Assembly (NCBI RefSeq): GCF_034702125.1
Contig: NC_085862.1
Location: 11,967,738 to 12,031,737 of the forward strand
DNA: 64,000 bases
Source of the DNA: Engraulis encrasicolus
Taxonomy: Eukaryota; Chordata; Actinopteri; Clupeiformes; Engraulidae
Direction of reading: 5' to 3'
Position numbers and translations under genes: made by a program. Under the pieces are notes generated by a model. That model was not told the DNA's origin. It worked only from the letters and a program-made list of their open reading frames with translations, and made no database searches. Below, one piece after another: positions 12,000-23,591 of this stretch (position 1 is the stretch's first letter; each line of letters opens with the position of its first letter).

Positions 12000-12204
12000 C
12001 TAGAAATGCATTCTCACAGAAAATGCTGGAAGCGGGCTTGCCTTTGGGGGCAGAGATGAAACAAAGTACTATTGAGAAAACAAAGCTAAAAGAAATCTTG
12101 GAAAAACTCCATCCACCCAGTCAGAAGTTATGGGCCAAACAATTCAGCCATCTTGGATTCAGCCATCTTGAAAGTGTTGTAGCTCTGCGTTTTGGGGATA
12201 TACT

Positions 12205-14660
12205 AAATGACATACATGGTATTTTAAGTTGGCTAAGGAACACTGCATATGATATAATTTTGAAAATCAACATGGCTTCGAGCGGGATTCGAACTCACAA
12301 CCTCCATATCTGTAATCCAACCCCTTTGCCATTGATATTAAATGACATACAATACATGATATTTGAAGTTGGCTAAGGAACACTGCATATGATATCATTT
12401 TGAAAATCAACATGGCTTCGACTGGGGTTCGAACCTCCAACCCCCATATCCCTAATTCAGCACATTTGCCATTCATACTAAATGACATACATGGCATTTT
12501 AAGTTGGCCAAGGAACACTGCATATGATATAATTTTGAAAATCAACATGGCCTTGACTGGGATTCGAACCCCCAACCTCCATATCTGTAATCCAGCACAT
12601 TTGCCATGCATACTAAATGACATACATGGCATTTTAAGTTGGCCAAGGAACACTGCATATGATATTATTTTGAAAATCAACATGGCTTTGACTGGGTTTC
12701 GAACCCCCAACCTCAATATCTGTAATTCAGCACATTTGCCATCCATACTAAATGATATACATGGCATTTTAAGTCGGCCAAGGAACGCTGCATATGATAT
12801 AATTTAGAAAATCAACATGGCTTTGACTGGGATTCGAACCCCCAACCTCCATATCTGTAATCCAGCACATTTGCCATGCATACTAAATGATATACATGGC
12901 ATTTTAAGTCGGCCAAGGAACGCTGCATATGATATAATTTAGAAAATCAACATGGCTTTGACTGGGATTCGAACCCCCAACCTCCATATCTGTAATCCAG
13001 CACATTTGCCATGCATACTAAATGACATACATGGCATNCAGGGCTCTAAATTAACTTTTTCCACCACCAGCCAATTTGGCTAGTGGACATTTTTTCTTAC
13101 CAGCCAAACAGAAGTTCAACTAGCCATTTTTTTAATCTCGCCAAAATAAACTATGCATTAGGCTAGTTATTTTTTTTTCTAATTAAATGGTCATTTTGTC
13201 CAACTGTTTCCACAACACAGATACACTATAGGCCTGCATAGGCTACTATATGCCTACATAATAAGCATATTATAGGCTATATATTTTTTCATTATTTTTT
13301 AACTTCTGCTTTATTTTTTACTTTCATTACTTAGGCCTAATTAATTTGATTAGTTTTTGTTCAATTCCTCTGAAAACAGCTGAATCACATCACACAAGCC
13401 ACTCACATAACAGACCTTTAACATAGGCCTACAGTATCCAAGCACACAGCCAAACACTACAAAACCTCACATACGCACACACCAAGGAAGAAGAGATGAG
13501 AGGAAAAGGAGAGGAGAGAGGAGGAGCTGTTCTCTACCATGCGCAACAAAATGACAAGAAGCCTAGTTTAATTAAATGTAAATAATATCTCTGGAATCTT
13601 CGCTTCCTTTGTTACTTCCACAGCTTCGTCGTTGGTTGCTTTTTTTTCTTTCCGATGGCGTGGGCTTTCCAACTTAGTTGCGCCAGGACTCTGAACATTT
13701 CAGAAGACAACTGAACTGACAGCTACGGTCACACTACTCTGACAGTCGGCTCTCCTCCTCTGCCCTGATCGCTATTTCGTTCCACAACCACTCATTTTTA
13801 ACGTCACTATTTAGCCTACAATTACTACTAGCATTCACCAACACACAGAACCTTGCTCTAACCCCCGCCACATTCTCATCACTCGCACAAAACATAGTCT
13901 ACACAACAGAAGTAGCGCTATGCATAGAACTAATCTGCGTAAGTCCTGTTATTGAAACGGTCAGGGCCTCGCTGCTTCAAAACTGCAGCCTGTTACAGCA
14001 AGGTTCATATAGTAATAATAGCAGTAGTGACGTTAAAAAGGTTGTAGCGAAAGCGACGAGAGCATAGGAGGAGAGCTGCCTGTCAGAATAGTGTGAGCGC
14101 AGCTTAGCTGACAGAAGGCTGGTCGTCTGAAATGTTTTCAATCCTGGCGCGCGCAACAGCATGGAGTTGACGCTCGATGCAATGGAAAGCCCACGGTGGG
14201 AGGCTACCTCGTGACGCTAGTGTCCATGGGTAATGTAGGATATCTCGCCGTATAATGTTCATCAGAGCAGCGGTTTACCGTTCATAAGTTACTGTACTCG
14301 GGCGGTAATAGCCAAATTGGCGGGTAGGTATTTTTTTCTACTAGCCAAAATTACTTTTCACCCGTGTTTGGCGTGTTGGCGTGTGTTAATTTAGAGCCCT
14401 GATGGCATTTGAAGTTGGCTAAGGAACACTGCATATGATATAATTTTGAAAATCAACATGGCTTTGACTGGGTTTCGAACCCCCAACCTCAATATCTGTA
14501 ATTCAACACATTTGCCATCCATACTAAATGATATACATGGCATTTTAAGTCGGCCAAGGAACGCTGCATATGATATAATTTAGAAAATCAACATGGCTTC
14601 AGGTGGGATTTGAACCCTCAACCTCCATATCTCTAATGCAGCGGCATGCATTACCACTAA
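12205..14660. repeat. 135-bp satellite array, copy 1 (hAT-interrupted)
   Basis: AAATGAC/AAATGAT unit starts recur at 12205, 12340, 12480, 12615, 12750, 12885 and 13020, a period of 135 bp with one of 140, resuming after the hAT. Each unit holds a GATTCGAACC word, which is a tRNA B box on the minus strand. Because 135 is divisible by three, long false frames run through the array on both strands. Confidence 0.85.
13039..14401. mobile_element. hAT-like non-autonomous transposon, 1.36 kb
   Basis: The ends are perfect 17-bp inverted repeats beginning CAGGGCTCTAAATTAAC. Flanks read ATGGCATN (13031-13038) and ATGGCATT (14402-14409), an 8-bp duplication as expected for hAT. Subterminal TTGGCTAGT words are inverted. 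No transposase frame is present. Confidence 0.85.
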
Positions 14661-14667
14661 GCCAAGC
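14595..14667 (-). repeat. tRNA-like sequence at the satellite end, copy 1
   Basis: On the minus strand this 73-nt segment starts GCTTGGCTTAGTGGTAATGC (A-box-like) and ends with a T-arm GGGTTCAAATCCC (B box) and GAAGCC. Only four clean acceptor pairs form, so it is a tRNA-derived module rather than a working tRNA gene. The 135-bp satellite units look like amplified copies of its 3' half. Confidence 0.6.
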
Positions 14668-15702
14668 AACTAGCTGTCATACACAGTCCAGCAAGACTAT
14701 ATTAGATTGCATTGAAGAGCTAAACAATAGACTTCTAGAATGGCTGCTCGCACCTGCTCGTTAAGAATAGAATCTTGAGACAGTGGCAGTTAAGATGGAA
14801 TCCTTCATTGGGAGCACCTGTTCTGATACTAACTGACAGTTAGTATTGAGCCTTTAACAGGGGAGAAAATGAGAATGAGATTTTTGTCTTTACAACATCG
14901 TTGTAAAAAAACTAAAAGGAGTTGGCACGTGTCCTTTTCACAGATCGGAGTCATGCTTGTGATCTCTCTAACAGTCTTTGAATGAAGTTTATAGGTTAAA
15001 GGGTTCCGGCACAAATGGACCTCCGTGTGGGACATGCGCTGATCTCTTGAAAAATGCACTTTTCGAAAGAATGGGATTCTCCATAGAGCCAGGCCTGTTT
15101 TTTTTACAAACCTGCCATTTAAAAAGTATTGGGAGTTGGGAGATGAAACTTTCACAATTTGGAGACATCCCATAGAGCTCGCTAACAACGCGTCAACTAA
15201 ACCTCTAGGTGAAAGTGTTGATGTTTTATGACCGAAAAAGCCTCCTACACTCTAATCTCTAGAGTGGCGGAACTTTGGTTCATGAAGGTTCCACCATAGT
15301 TTTCAATGGAGACCCAGGCTTTCACAAAATCGCCAAAAACGGGAAAACGACAAGAGACATGGAGAAGCCTATAACTGTACGCGATCTCCAATCCGAGCCG
15401 GTCGTTTTAGTGTTTGAACGGTGTCTCTATCTCGAAAGGCCTAGGAGGAGATCCATTTTCTATTTTACTGCTGCCCTGCACAAGAGAACCAATAATAACT
15501 AGAAATGCATTCTCACAGAAAATGCTGGAAGCGGGCTTGCCTTTTGGGGCAGAGATGAAACAAAGTACTATTGAGAAAACAAAGCTAAAAGAAATCTTGG
15601 AAAAACTCCATCCACCCAGTCAGAAGTTATGGGCCAAACAATTCAGCCATCTTGGATTCAGCCATCTTGAAAGTGTTGTAGCTCTGCGTTTTGGGGATAT
15701 AC

Positions 15703-16320
15703 TAAATGACATACATGGTATTTTAAGTTGGCTAAGGAACACTGCATATGATATAATTTTGAAAATCAACATGGCTTCGAGCGGGATTAGAACTCACAAC
15801 CTCCATATCTGTAATCCAACCCCTTTGCCATTGATATTAAATGACATACAATACATGATATTTGAAGTTGGCTAAGGAACACTGCATATGATATCATTTT
15901 GAAAATCAACATGGCTTCGACTGGGGTTCGAACCTCCAACCCCCATATCCCTAATTCAGCACATTTGCAATTCATACTAAATGACATACATGGCATTTTA
16001 AGTTGGCCAAGGAACACTGCATATGATATACTTTTGAAAATCAACATGGCTTTGACTGGGATTCGAACCCCCAACCTCCATATCTGTAATCCAGCACATT
16101 TGCCATGCATACTAAATGACATACATGACACTTTAAGTTGGCCAAGGAACACTGCATATGATGTAATTTTGAAAATCAACATGGCTTTGACTGGGTTTCG
16201 AACCCCCAACCTCAATATCTGTAATTCAGCACATTTGCCATCCATACTAAATGATATACATGTATGGCATTTTAAGTCGGCCAAGGAACGCTGCATATGA
16301 TATAATTTAGAAAATCAACA
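15703..16320. repeat. 135-bp satellite array, copy 2
   Basis: The same 135-bp unit as in copy 1, with fewer repeats, leads into the tRNA-like sequence at 16323-16394. Confidence 0.8.
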
Positions 16321-16322
16321 TT

Positions 16323-16394
16323 GCTTCGTGTGGGTTTCGAACCCTCAACCTCCATATCTCTAATGCAGCAGCATGCATTACCACTAAGCCAAGC
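16323..16394 (-). repeat. tRNA-like sequence, copy 2
   Basis: Second copy of the tRNA-like module, with B box GGGTTCGAAACCC and the same A-box half. Confidence 0.6.
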
Positions 16395-17238
16395 AGCTAA
16401 TTGTCATGCATAGTCCAGCAAGACTATATTACATTGCATTGCAGAGCTGAACAATGGACTTCTAGAATGCTTGCTCGCACCTGCTCGTTAAGAATGGAAT
16501 CTTGAGACAGTGACAGTTGAAATGGAATCCTTCACTGGCTGCACCTGTTGTGATTGACTGAAAGACAGTTAGTATTGAGCCTTTAACAGGGGAGAAACTG
16601 AGAATGAGTTTTTTGTCTTTACAACATCGTTGTAAAAAAACTAAAAGGAGTTGGCACGTGTCCTTTTCACAGATCGGAGTCATGCTTGTGATCTCTCTAA
16701 CAGTCTTTGAATGAAGTTTATAGGTTAAATTTTTCAGGCACAAATGGACCTCCGTGTGGGACATGCGCTGATCTCTTGAAAAATGCACTTTTCCAAAGAC
16801 TGGGATTCTCCATAGAGCCAGGTCTGTTTTTTTTACAAACCTGCCATTTAAAAAGTATTGGGAGTTGGGAGATGAAACTTTGACAATTTGGAGACATCCC
16901 ATAGAGCTCGCTAACAACGCATCAACTAAACTTCTAGGTGAAAGTGTTGATGTTTTATGACCGAAAAAGCCTCCTACACTCTAATCTCTAGAGTGGCGGA
17001 ACTTTGGTTCATGGAGGTTCCACCACTATTTTCAATGGGGGCCCAGGCTTTCACAAAATCGCCAAAAACGGGAAAACGACAAGAGACACGGAAAAGCCTA
17101 TTAGTATACGCGATCTCCAAGCCGAGCCGGTCGTTTTAGTGTTTGAACGGTGTCTCTATCTCGAAAGGCCTAGGAGGAGATCCCTGCACAAGAGAACCAA
17201 TAATAAATAAATTAACAGGACTTAGAGATTACTATAAA

Positions 17239-17292
17239 CGGGCCTTGCTCTGCAAGGGCCATGCTCTGCATGGTCCTTGCTCCGCAAGCCCG
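17239..17292. repeat. Three-hairpin cloverleaf-like motif, copy a
   Basis: CTTGC-TCT-GCAAG, CCATGC-TCT-GCATGG and CTTGC-TCC-GCAAG follow one another, enclosed by CGGG (17239-17242) and CCCG (17289-17292). The 54-nt unit is part of a repeat of about 85 bp starting AACAGGACTTAGAGATTACT. Confidence 0.75.
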
Positions 17293-17504
17293 CTTAACTA
17301 GAAATGCATTCTCACAGAAAATGCTGGAAGCGGGCTTGCCTTTTGGGGCAGAGATGAAACAAAGTACTATTGAGAAAACAAAGCTAAAAGACATCTTGGA
17401 AAAACTCCATCCACCCAGTCAGAAGTTATGGGCCAAACAATTCAGCCATCTTGGATTCAGCCATCTTGAAAGTGTTGTAGCTCTGCGTTTTGGGGATATA
17501 CTAA

Positions 17505-19228
17505 ATGACATAGATGGTATTTTAAGTTGGCTAAGGAACACGGCATATGATATAATTTTGAAAATCAACATGGCTTCGAGCGGGATTAGAACTCACAACC
17601 TCCATATCTGTAATCCAACCCCTTTGCCATTGATATTAAAGGATAGGTCCGGCGTAAAATGAAAGTTTCACCATCGCTTTCCCATGCCACATAATGTATC
17701 TAATGATGAGCCATTCCGGGCAATGCCGCGCCGTTATGGAGTTAGCTCATTTTAAGCTTTTTGGTGAAAAACGCAGCCAACGCATCACGGCGGGGCCAAT
17801 TATAAACCTATTCTTTTCTGATGTTTCCCCGCTATAAACAACTTCAAAAACGCTACACACTTCATCACAAAGGTCTCGTCAATCAAACCGAGGCACAGAG
17901 AATGTCATCGGACCACACAATCTTTCACTGGCCAGTGTTTTCAGAGGTGTCTATAGTAGTTTCAGTGAAGTAGACTCTAATGACCAGGGCGCGCGAGGTC
18001 AGATGGACCATTACGCAACGGAGGAGGGCTGGAGGAATTTATAAAGTCGTACTAGAAGTACTCTTACATATGTAAGTACACAACCAGTGGTGTGTTATTA
18101 CAAAGCTGAATCCATGTTATATTATACCGTGTTGCAATTACTTTGTAAGAGTAGTCTGCCTACCTGTACTCTCCATGCAACTCTTCAAATCTGCTGCCTG
18201 CACACACGGTAGTAGCGATCCCTCCGGGTTTTTATGTCAGTTTCGTCCACTTCTAATGCTATTAGCCATTCCCGTAATATGGCTGGTTTAGACAGTGGCA
18301 GTCGGTGAAAACGGTCGGGGTTCCAGCTTTTCATTTTACGGTCGCAGCCGGTGCGAACCGCGGACCATGTTTAGCCTACCTAGCCACCTGATTGAGTAGC
18401 CTGCATCCGGGTCAGAGAGTTGCAACAGTGAGACACCTCTGAAAACACTGGCCAGTGAAAGATTGTGTGGTCCGATGACATTCTCTGTGCCTCGGTTTGA
18501 TTGACGAGACCTTTGTGATGAAGTGTGTAGCGTTTTGAAGTTGTTTATAGCGGGGAAACATCAGAAAAGAATAGGTTTATAATTGGCCCCGCCGTGATGC
18601 GTTGGCTGCGTTTTTCACCAAAAAGCTTAAAATGAGCTAACTCCATAACGGCGCGGCATTGCCCGGAATGGCTCATCATTAGATACATTATGTGGCATGG
18701 GAAAGCGATGGTGAAACTTTCATTTTACGCCGGAACTATCCTTTAAATGACATACAATACATGATATTTGAAGTTGGCTAAGGAACACTGCATATGATAT
18801 CATTTTGAAAATCAACATGGCTTCGACTGGGGTTCGAACCTCCAACCCCCATATCCCTAATTCAGCACATTTGCAATTCATACTAAATGACATACATGGC
18901 ATTTTAAGTTGGCCAAGGAACACTGCATATGATATACTTTTGAAAATCAACATGGCTTTGACTGGGATTCGAACCCCCAACCTCCATATCTGTAATCCAG
19001 CACATTTGCCATGCATACTAAATGACATACATGGCATTTTAAGTTGGCCAAGGAACACTGCATATGATATAATTTTGAAAATCAACATGGCTTTGACTGG
19101 GTTTCGAACCCCCAACCTCAATATCTGTAATTCAGCACATTTGCCATCCATACTAAATGATATACATGTATGGCATTTTAAGTCGGCCAAGGAACGCTGC
19201 ATATGATATAATTTAGAAAATCAACATT
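17505..19228. repeat. 135-bp satellite array, copy 3 (interrupted by the TTAA element)
   Basis: The same satellite is split after its first unit by the element at 17640-18742. It resumes at 18743 and leads into the tRNA-like sequence at 19229-19300. Confidence 0.8.
17640..18742. mobile_element. Long-TIR element with TTAA target site (piggyBac/Kolobok-type)
   Basis: Arms of about 312 bp (17640-17952 and 18431-18742) are almost perfect inverted copies starting AGGATAG and TCCGGCGTAAAATG. TTAA flanks both sides (17636-17639, 18743-18746). The undisturbed sequence in copy 2 shows the empty site. The middle of about 480 bp has no coding capacity. Confidence 0.85.
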
Positions 19229-19300
19229 GCTTCGTGTGGGTTTCGAACCCTCAACCTCCATATCTCTAATGCAGCAGCATGCATTACCACTAAGCCAAGC
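19229..19300 (-). repeat. tRNA-like sequence, copy 3
   Basis: Third copy, essentially the same as the copy at 16323-16394. Confidence 0.6.
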
Positions 19301-20144
19301 AGCTAATTGTCATGCATAGTCCAGCAAGACTATATTACATTGCATTGCAGAGCTGAACAATGGACTTCTAGAATGCTTGCTCGCACCTGCTCGTTAAGAA
19401 TGGAATCTTGAGACAGTGACAGTTGAAATGGAATCCTTCACTGGCTGCACCTGTTGTGATTGACTGAAAGACAGTTAGTATTGAGCCTTTAACAGGGGAG
19501 AAACTGAGAATGAGTTTTTTGTCTTTACAACATCGTTGTAAAAAAACTAAAAGGAGTTGGCACGTGTCCTTTTCACAGATCGGAGTCATGCTTGTGATCT
19601 CTCTAACAGTCTTTGAATGAAGTTTATAGGTTAAATTTTTCAGGCACAAATGGACCTCCGTGTGGGACATGCGCTGATCTCTTGAAAAATGCACTTTTCC
19701 AAAGACTGGGATTCTCCATAGAGCCAGGTCTGTTTTTTTTACAAACCTGCCATTTAAAAAGTATTGGGAGTTGGGAGATGAAACTTTGACAATTTGGAGA
19801 CATCCCATAGAGCTCGCTAACAACGCATCAACTAAACTTCTAGGTGAAAGTGTTGATGTTTTATGACCGAAAAAGCCTCCTACACTCTAATCTTTAGAGT
19901 GGCGGAACTTTGGTTCATGGAGGTTCCACCACTGTTTTCAATGGAGACCCAGGCTTTCACAAAATCGCCAAAAACGGGAAAACGACAAGAGACACGAAAA
20001 AGCCTATTAATATACGCGATCTCCAAGCCGAGCCGGTCGTTTTAGTGTTTGAACGGTGTCTCTATCTCGAAAGGCCTAGGAGGAGATCCATGCACAAGAG
20101 AACCAATAATAAATAAATTAACAGGACTTAGAGATTACTATAAA

Positions 20145-20198
20145 CGGGCCTTGCTCTGCAAGGGCCATGCTCTGCATGGTCCTTGCTCCGCAAGCCCG
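20145..20198. repeat. Three-hairpin cloverleaf-like motif, copy b
   Basis: Same as the copy at 17239-17292, in the same orientation. Confidence 0.75.
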
Positions 20199-20240
20199 CT
20201 TAATAATAATAAAGAAACAGGACTTAGAGATTACTATAAA

Positions 20241-20294
20241 CGGGCCTTGCTCTGCAAGGGCCATGCTTTGCATGGTCCTTGCTCCGCAAGCCCG
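20241..20294. repeat. Three-hairpin cloverleaf-like motif, copy c
   Basis: Third copy, in tandem with copy b. The only change is in the middle loop (TTT for TCT), which leaves all stems intact. Confidence 0.75.
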
Positions 20295-20369
20295 CTTAAC
20301 AAGGTAAGCAGGTGCAGACAGTGACAGAAGGCAGGCATGGGTAACAGGAGGATAAGGACCAAAACCTAA

Positions 20370-20740
20370 CAAGGCGGAACGGAACGGTCGCGGGACGAAT
20401 GCGGTCTTTCTGCTTAGTTTTGGCCGGCGTGTTTTTCTCTGCCTTTCACACTGACAGCGTCATTGTGCGCGGCCAGTCCTGTTCAAAACCCTCCCCACAG
20501 CCAAAGCTAGCATGCTACTCTGCCATTCATTTGAGACACCGCCGGTCGCCGGCGTGAAAAGTACGCTCGAGTTCTATTTTCCAAATGCAGCGCAGCGCGG
20601 AGCCGGCTCCCGCACCGCTGACGCTCGACTACCGCCGGTTGGTGTGTAAGGACAGATATGTTTCAATGTATTTTCACCGACGCCGGTAAAAAACGCGGCC
20701 GTTCCGCAACGCTTTACCACCCTGGTGTGTAAGACCCCTA
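20370..20740. mobile_element. GC-rich dispersed element (MITE-like), copy 1
   Basis: It shares long blocks with 36480-36745, for example CCACAGCCAAAGCTAGC, TTCTATTTTCCAAATGC and CACCGACGCCGGTAAAAA. The start and end are rich in inverted GCGG..CCGC words. No gene is present. Confidence 0.6.
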
Positions 20741-21108
20741 ATGAGGAAATGAGAAAAGGGGCAGATACCAGATGGAAACAATCAGGATAACTAAACAAGG
20801 CAAACAAGAGACAAGTGGACCAAGGGACCATTCCATCATTGGCGTTGAATTCAGCGGCCCTTACGTGCAAAAGCAGAGTTGCAACTAACGGCAGCTTAAG
20901 TTTGAGGCAGAAGCCGTTCCATCAGTGAAGATCAGCTGCGCCTTGGCAAGGTTGATTCAGCTGCGCTTATCAAAGCTGTCGTTGCGCTCGTGCACGTTGT
21001 ACAAGGGAAGTCCATATTAAGGATTGTCGAAAAAAACGATCATGTTGGGGAGTTGGGCATGCGTTGTGAAATCCAGTTTTTATCACAGAGGTGATGTGAG
21101 AATCAATG

Positions 21109-21169
21109 GGTCATCGGTAACGCAGCTGCTTCCTAATTGAGAGGCCCGTGTTCGATTCCCACCGTGCGC
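21109..21169 (+). repeat. tRNA-like fragment (SINE or tRNA pseudogene)
   Basis: ATCGGTAACGCAGCTGCTTCC is followed by a B-box-like GTGTTCGATTCCCACC. It is too short for an intact cloverleaf. Confidence 0.35.
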
Positions 21170-21536
21170 AATGACATTAATGCAATCTTCAAAGGAGCTT
21201 TATCAGACATTTCATAGCGTAAAAATATAAATGCTTTCATCAGCTGGGGTATTTTTTTTTATCTTTCAGAAGAATTTGTTTTAGGATGAAACAAAGCATA
21301 GGTAACACGTAAGGCAGAGAGCATTTGCTGAATCATTGCAATGCAAAAACCAACCGTCTGCGACTTTGAGGACTTTTTTCTTAATTAGGCCTACCTTAAT
21401 TAGGCCTACCTGTAAGCCTACATAGGTGTATTGCTTGGTTGAGAATGAAGCCAGTCACTTAAAGAGACATCAAATAAGAGTTAGGCAAATGTAGCCTATG
21501 TTTGTGAAGATTTCATTTTTAGCCTATAACATGTAG

Positions 21537-21603
21537 CCAGTCGCCAGATTTGAACCCGGCGCACTCACATATTATGCAGGGCACCTACCCACTGTGCCAT
21601 CTA
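21537..21603 (-). repeat. tRNA-like fragment on the minus strand
   Basis: The minus strand reads GATGGCACAGTGGGTAGG (A-box-like) and then GGGTTCAAATCTGGC (B-box-like), the layout of a tRNA-derived SINE head. Confidence 0.45.
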
Positions 21604-22750
21604 CAACATCTTCTCTGTAACAAGAATTGCTTGAACTTATCTTATTATCAAGACAATAAACGTTTTCTAAAAATGTGCTAATTATCAAAAAATCCCCCGA
21701 AATGAAAGACAATGGTAATTATTGGATTTTTAACAGGCATTACCACCACATGCAGTTTTAATAGGGAGACTGGTTAGCTTTGATCTCGCAAAATGCTGGC
21801 GGGATAATTCAGAACGGTCCGGTTGTGACACAGTTTTCTGCAGGTTGAAATTCTTTGAAACACTGATTTATTTAGCTTGATGTTAAATCTGGAAGCTGCA
21901 AGGTTTTACTTGGAGCATAAATTACCGCGCCAACTCAGCTGAGTTTCAGGTTAGCAAGGCTGATGGAACTGATCTCTGTCTAAAAATAGCATAGTTTACC
22001 GACTTGAGCTCGGATTTGGGGTTACCGCCGTTGATGGAATGGTCCCCAGGTGACACAAATGAGGGGAGGGGTAGAACACATGACAGAAAAACACAAATGG
22101 ACATGGTCAGAATGACAGGTCAAAATCATAAACAAAAACACAAGGAAGCCAAAACAGAGCACAAAGGGGAAAGACATAAAAACACAAGGGTCCAAAAACA
22201 AGACAAGGGATACTGATAGTACCCCACCCTCAAGGGACGGCTTCCAGACGGCCCAAACGAAGTCCAGGAAGTTCAGGGGCAGCACGTCGGGCCGTAGCAG
22301 GGGTCAAGCAGGTCGGGACACTAGACTGTGGGCATTGAACAGGTTCAGGGCAAGGGGCAATCACAAACGAAGCAGGACTGACAGACTAGGGGCAACGGGT
22401 AAACTCAGGAGGGTGTGCGGCAAGCAGGGCAGAGGCAGGAGAGCAGATGGAATCAGAGGGGCTGGCAGACACGAACAGAGGATGAGAACAGGAGGGTTGG
22501 GGGGACGGCACTGCAGCTTGGGGAACACCGACAGGAACAAAGACAGGGATCTTGACGGGCACAGTGATGGGAACAGTGACAGGAATGGGGACAGAGATGA
22601 TGATGGGGATGGGGATGGTTACAGTCACAGTGACATTGACAACTGGTGAAGGGAAACGGGATGAACGGCCTGGAACACAAACGGGAACAGACACAGGAGT
22701 GGGCAGACAACACTGCGTGACTGTGAGTAGAGGGAGCGGACTGGGTCACA

Positions 22751-22846
22751 GGGGGCAGTGCAGGCTGGAACACTGGGGGCGGTGCAGGCTGGAACACTGG
22801 GGGCGGTGCAGGCTGGAACACTGGGGGCAGTGCAGGCTGGAACACA
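22751..22846. repeat. 24-bp minisatellite, four units
   Basis: Units read GGGGGCGGTGCAGGCTGG plus AACACT with G/A variation, at 22751, 22775, 22799 and 22823. Confidence 0.9.
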
Positions 22847-23179
22847 GATGAAGACCAGGAGGTGGGAGCAGGGAAGCTGACAAGGGGGGACAAAGGGGAC
22901 AGTTGCCCCGGGCCCTGGGAGAAGGGGGGGGGCAGAATTGGGTCCTCACTACATTGCATGTATTGGGTGAGGGGGCCCTTTCAGATGACTTTGTCCCGGG
23001 CCAAGCCAAATCTGTCAGCGGCCCTGGGTGGGAGCAGGAGCAGGAGAGGCGGGAGCCGGATCTGGGGAGCCGCCGACTGGATCTGGGCCTGGATTTGGGG
23101 AGGCGCCAACTGGACCAGGATCAAAGGAGGTGCATACGGGAGCTCGGGAGGCCCCGACCAGAGCTGCGGAGGCGGGGTT

Positions 23180-23490
23180 CTCGGACGTCCGCATCGGGGG
23201 TCTCGGTCAGGATGACGACGTCCGCATCGGGGGTCTCGGTCGCATTGGGGGTCTTGGACGCACCTGGGGTCTCAGCTGGGATGATGACGCCCGCATCGGG
23301 CGTCTCGGCCATTCTGGGGGTCTCTGCTGGGATGACGACATCCGCGTCGGGGGTTTCGGCTGGGATGACGATGTCCACATCGGGGGTCTCGGCCGCGTCG
23401 GGGGTCTCGGCCCTGTTGGGGGTCTCAGCCGCATTGGGGGTCTGGGCTGCGCCGGTGGTCTTGGACGGGATGACGACGTCCGCATCTGGG
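23180..23490. repeat. 18/33-bp mosaic minisatellite
   Basis: GGTCTCGG..CGCATCGGG units of 18 bp alternate with 33-bp versions holding an extra GATGACGACGTC piece. There are more than ten degenerate units, and both lengths are divisible by three. Confidence 0.8.
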
Positions 23491-23591
23491 ATCTTGATCA
23501 GGATGACGATGGCCACGGCGGAAGCTTTGGACTGCGACCGTCTCGGCTGGAGTGGAGCCCCGGGGGGTTCCCGGCCAGAGCGACGGTATCG

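Larger units (their letters stand above)
12000..20300. mobile_element. Head-to-tail triplicated repeat unit (Helitron/HINE-like), with later insertions
   Basis: Three copies start with CTAGAAATGCATTCTCACAG at 12000, 15499 and 17298 and end near CACAAGAGAACCAATAATAA. Each contains a unique leader of about 200 bp, a block of 135-bp satellite, a complete 72-73-nt tRNA-like sequence and a unique tail of about 750 bp. Net of the insertions the units are about 1.7-2.1 kb. Copy 1 carries a hAT (13039-14401) and copy 3 a TTAA element (17640-18742). A hairpin cluster lies a few bases before CTAG at the copy 2/3 junction. Tandem head-to-tail copies, an internal satellite and a hairpin before CTAG fit a rolling-circle element; that class is inference. 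Confidence 0.55.
20741..22040. other. Non-coding, nested repeats with tRNA-like pieces
   Basis: GGACCATTCCATCA at about 20827 recurs inverted near 22034, so an insertion of about 1.2 kb may lie between. It contains two tRNA-like heads (21109-21169 and 21537-21603). No exon is seen. Confidence 0.4.

Noticed and set aside
14595..14667. Functional tRNA gene in the satellite region
   Set aside because: A and B boxes are present, but the acceptor stem is mostly unpaired and the sequence is repeated as part of a mobile unit.
12267..19206. Frames of 130-170 residues on both strands (for example 12767-12267, 12400-12807, 16296-15787, 18805-19206)
   Set aside because: They are produced by the 135-bp satellite, whose period is divisible by three; they overlap on opposite strands and have a pure repeat character.
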